Shown one piece after another: positions 62,278 through 64,000 of a DNA stretch of 64,000 bases; position 1 is the first letter of the stretch; each line of letters begins with the position of its first letter. The translations under genes and the position numbers were made by a program. The stretch lies in NCBI RefSeq assembly GCF_016919725.2, contig NZ_JAJERH010000009.1, positions 1-64,000 on the forward strand, given 5' to 3'. The stretch is from Virgibacillus sp. AGTR (lineage in GTDB: Bacteria; Bacillota; Bacilli; Bacillales; Amphibacillaceae). The notes below the pieces were generated by a model, which saw nothing but the letters and a program-made list of their open reading frames with translations, was not told the DNA's origin and ran no database searches.

Positions 62278-62300
62278 TTTAGTTTAGCTTCTAAACTAAA
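62278..62300. promoter_or_regulatory. MarR-type operator upstream of the EamA gene
   Basis: TTTAGTTTAG-CTT-CTAAACTAAA, perfect 10-bp arms with a 3-bp centre. Its right arm is identical to 62832-62841 in front of the MarR gene. Confidence 0.7.
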
Positions 62301-62352
62301 TGTTTAAAAAAATTGCAATCAGCAGTTTTTGATTGCCACTGATTGCTCGTGA

Positions 62353-62814
62353 CTATTCACCATCATTTTCTTCGTTTAATATACTCGTAAATGTTTTTAC
62401 ACATTTTTCAAAAATGGCGATTTCGTCTGAACTTAATTGTTCTCTCAGCTTTCGATAAAAATTCTGATGCAGTCTCCTATGTGCCTGATATGCTACTACT
62501 CCCTTTTCTGTTAATGAAATCTCTACAGCCCTTGAATCCTCAGGGTGTGGGGTTCGACACACAATCCCCTTCTTCTCTAAACGCCCTACAACCTGTGTAA
62601 TTGCACCTTTTGTCACTCCCAGTCGATCAGCCAATTGACTCATTAGTATATTTCTGTCTTCTCCAATTGCATCTACTGCATGAATCTCACTTGGAGTCAA
62701 AGTACCCGCATCACTGAAGGTTCGAGGATTACGTTCCAGGCGTCGAAGTTGAAAGATTAACTTACCAATACTATGGCTACTATCCTCTAATTGCTTATAA
62801 TTATTATTCTTCAT
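62353..62814 (-). CDS. MarR-family transcriptional regulator
   Basis: A 153-residue winged-helix dimer. The wing and recognition helix are GEDRNILMSQLADRLGVTKG and AITQVVGRLEKKGIV, followed by the MarR signature HPEDSRAVEISLTEKG. I use the ATG at 62812-62814; an in-frame TTG at 62850 would include the operator sequence. The operator overlaps the start region, so it is autoregulated, and probably represses the EamA operon downstream. Confidence 0.88.
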   Translation of the reverse strand: MKNNNYKQLEDSSHSIGKLIFQLRRLERNPRTFSDAGTLTPSEIHAVDAIGEDRNILMSQLADRLGVTKGAITQVVGRLEKKGIVCRTPHPEDSRAVEISLTEKGVVAYQAHRRLHQNFYRKLREQLSSDEIAIFEKCVKTFTSILNEENDGE

Positions 62815-62819
62815 ACCAA

Positions 62820-62841
62820 TTAGTATAGATACTAAACTAAA
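62820..62841. promoter_or_regulatory. MarR autoregulatory operator
   Basis: TTAGTAT-AG-ATACTAA (62820-62835) is a perfect 7-bp inverted repeat, overlapped by a CTAAACTAAA half-site (62832-62841). It lies 6 bp before the marR start codon. Confidence 0.65.
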
Positions 62842-62973
62842 TAAATGCAACTATTACCCATAATTATATTTTTAAAGGTCATGTTAATAATCACAAAGTG
62901 AGAACCTAGTTTTTGTCTAGCCTATCTAACCTAAAACCCTAAACCAACGTCTCCCATAATACTACAACTAGGC

Positions 62974-63002
62974 TTGCGTTTGAGAACCAATCGTGGTAAT
63001 CT
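62974..63002 (+). promoter_or_regulatory. Candidate promoter of the ABC-F leader
   Basis: TTGCGT (62974-62979), 17 bp, TAATCT (62997-63002). It would start a leader of about 290 bases before the ABC-F gene. Confidence 0.45.
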
Positions 63003-63036
63003 GGATGTACTATGATTAAAGGAGTGAAGGTTATTT

Positions 63037-63075
63037 ATGTTTTTATCTGCTGTGCTTCAACTTGCTATTGCCTAA
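63037..63075 (+). CDS. Putative leader peptide of the ABC-F attenuator
   Basis: A 12-residue frame, MFLSAVLQLAIA, with ggagtgaagg before the ATG. It lies at the 5' end of a leader that has an alternative hairpin and an intrinsic terminator before the ABC-F gene. Short hydrophobic peptides of this kind serve as stalling sensors for ribosome-targeting antibiotics in other ABC-F and erm leaders. Confidence 0.5.
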   Translation: MFLSAVLQLAIA

Positions 63076-63192
63076 ATACGGGATACGTATGCCCATTTTT
63101 AGCAAGCCAATCGCAAGTTACAAGCAGCGGATAAACACCTGAACTCATTGGATAACCATGGTGTATACTTTTTAAGTATTTACCATTTATAC

Positions 63193-63233
63193 ACTGGGCA
63201 GGGCGTCCATACGCTCTGTCCAGTTTTTGTTTC
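63193..63233 (+). terminator. Terminator within the ABC-F leader (attenuator)
   Basis: ACTGGGCAGGGCG (63193-63205) pairs with CGCTCTGTCCAGT (63212-63224), two G-U pairs, 6-nt loop, then tttttgttt. It stands 66 bases before the ABC-F start. An upstream hairpin with arms tggtgtatactt and aagtatttacca (about 63160-63186) is separate from it, and the tail accatttatacactgg may compete. Confidence 0.8.
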
Positions 63234-63298
63234 TTATGGTATATCCCTCCTTGTACTTGCTGGCTTTTAGATAAAATTAACAAGGAGCGAAAGGTATT

Positions 63299-64000
63299 AT
63301 GAGTTTATTAGATGTAAATGCTTTGACACATGGTTACGGAGATAAAATAGTATTAAAAGATGTATCATTTCGCCTGTTAAAAGGGGAACATATCGGGTTA
63401 GTTGGACCAAATGGCGCAGGCAAATCTACCCTCTTTCAACTGTTAACTGGAGAATTAATTGCTGATGAGGGAACCATCGAATGGCATCCTAAAGCACATA
63501 TCGGTAATCTCGAGCAACATATTCATTTAACTTCTGGAACTAGTATTCGTCTATTTCTACAAGGAGCATTTCAAACATTATTTGATGCAGAGAAGGAAAT
63601 GGAAGACCTTAGTGAACAAATGGCGAATCCTCATACTGATAATTTGGATAACATATTGAAACGGTATAGTGAACTACAAACCTTGCTCGATCAACATGAT
63701 TTTTATACCATTCCAGCTTCTATCGAAGAAGTTGCTGCAGGACTCGGACTAACCCAATTAGGACTAGATAGAGATGTGAGTATGTTAAGTGGTGGACAGC
63801 GTACTAAATTATTACTTGCTAAGCTGCTTTTACAGAAGCCCGATGTACTTTTGCTTGATGAGCCAACAAACTATTTAGATACTGCACATATCGATTGGTT
63901 AACCAATTATTTACAAGCGTATCCCTATGCATTTATCCTAATCACACATGATACTCATTTTATGAATGAGGTCGTTCAGGTGATCTATCATTTAGAACAT
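63299..64000 (+). CDS. yfmM: ABC-F ATPase, YfmM-like (truncated by window end)
   Basis: The first 234 residues of an ABC-F protein, a soluble twin-ATPase that binds the ribosomal E site. It begins MSLLDVNALTHGYGDKIVLK. Walker A is GPNGAGKST, signature LSGGQRTKLLLAKLLL, Walker B VLLLDEPTNYLD and H-loop THDTHFM. It resembles B. subtilis YfmM through the whole visible part. The start has aaggagcgaaagg upstream. The attenuator-like leader suggests antibiotic induction. The second ATPase half lies outside. Confidence 0.92.
   Translation, partial: MSLLDVNALTHGYGDKIVLKDVSFRLLKGEHIGLVGPNGAGKSTLFQLLTGELIADEGTIEWHPKAHIGNLEQHIHLTSGTSIRLFLQGAFQTLFDAEKEMEDLSEQMANPHTDNLDNILKRYSELQTLLDQHDFYTIPASIEEVAAGLGLTQLGLDRDVSMLSGGQRTKLLLAKLLLQKPDVLLLDEPTNYLDTAHIDWLTNYLQAYPYAFILITHDTHFMNEVVQVIYHLEH

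Noticed and set aside
1-64000. CRISPR arrays, prophage modules, conjugative or restriction-modification systems, tRNA/rRNA genes
   Set aside because: None was seen. There is no regular direct-repeat array, no integrase, no methylase or nuclease gene, and no tRNA-like cloverleaf outside the T-box leaders.

Overview
The window is low-GC, AT-rich DNA from a Gram-positive, endospore-former-type bacterium of the family Bacillaceae, most likely of the Oceanobacillus/Virgibacillus group. Evidence: close Bacillus subtilis-type counterparts of BmrA, CydABCD, QoxABCD, KtrAB, HelD, PdxK, YfmM, AadK and YdhK; strong AGGAGG-type ribosome sites; sigma-A-like promoters; T-box and c-di-AMP leaders. Genus assignment is an inference from protein resemblance; there is no rRNA or tRNA gene here. 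Most genes are on the minus strand.

Layout. 0.1-9.2 kb: BrnQ branched-chain amino-acid carrier, a BmrA-like multidrug exporter, a two-gene ABC exporter with a divergent TetR regulator and an inverted-repeat operator, then a second TetR next to a glyoxalase-fold protein with its own perfect operator; a broken DNA-alkylation-repair-like gene lies between them. 9.4-12.6 kb: GTP cyclohydrolase II, RibD and a HAD nucleotidase in one overlapping operon (together sufficient on paper for GTP to 5-amino-6-ribitylaminouracil), then a RidA protein. 12.7-18.6 kb: cytochrome bd oxidase cydABCD. 18.9-21 kb: a TPR glycosyltransferase and pyridoxine kinase. 21.0-21.7 kb: a T-box leader with no recognisable gene behind it. 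21.9-25.6 kb: siderophore uptake (two FecCD permeases, ATPase, trilactone esterase) behind a Fur box. 26-30 kb: CorB/DUF21-like membrane protein with a structured leader, and HelD. 30-31.5 kb: ECF sigma factor and a ClpP paralogue. 31.9-41 kb: metal-related neighbourhood (CopB copper ATPase with a CsoR-type operator, a 17-cysteine four-helix-bundle protein, an OmpR-type two-component system, a YdhK/CopL-like lipoprotein), with a flavin monooxygenase, a Nudix hydrolase and a broken phosphotransferase. 41-48.3 kb: T-box-controlled MFS transporter, KtrAB potassium uptake behind a c-di-AMP riboswitch, CadA/CadC. 48.7-52.5 kb: aa3 quinol oxidase qoxABCD. 52.9-56.3 kb: AraC regulator, toroid-fold protein, glyoxalase, AadK. 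56.4-59.8 kb: MoxR/DUF58/DUF4129 cassette. 60.2-62.8 kb: saccharopine-dehydrogenase-like protein and EamA exporter with a MarR regulator and shared operators. 63-64 kb: YfmM-type ABC-F protein (cut by the window end) behind an apparent leader-peptide attenuator.

The most unusual content lies between genes. A roughly 185-bp element (family I) occurs six times, always in the same orientation. Its 5' hairpin is kept by compensatory base changes, and it has a nested 3' hairpin. A second element (family II) occurs four times in both orientations; it also has a covarying stem. Neither is an insertion sequence with a transposase. Both look like structured, possibly transcribed, dispersed elements. 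One family I copy lies inside a dead gene and one overlaps a stop codon.
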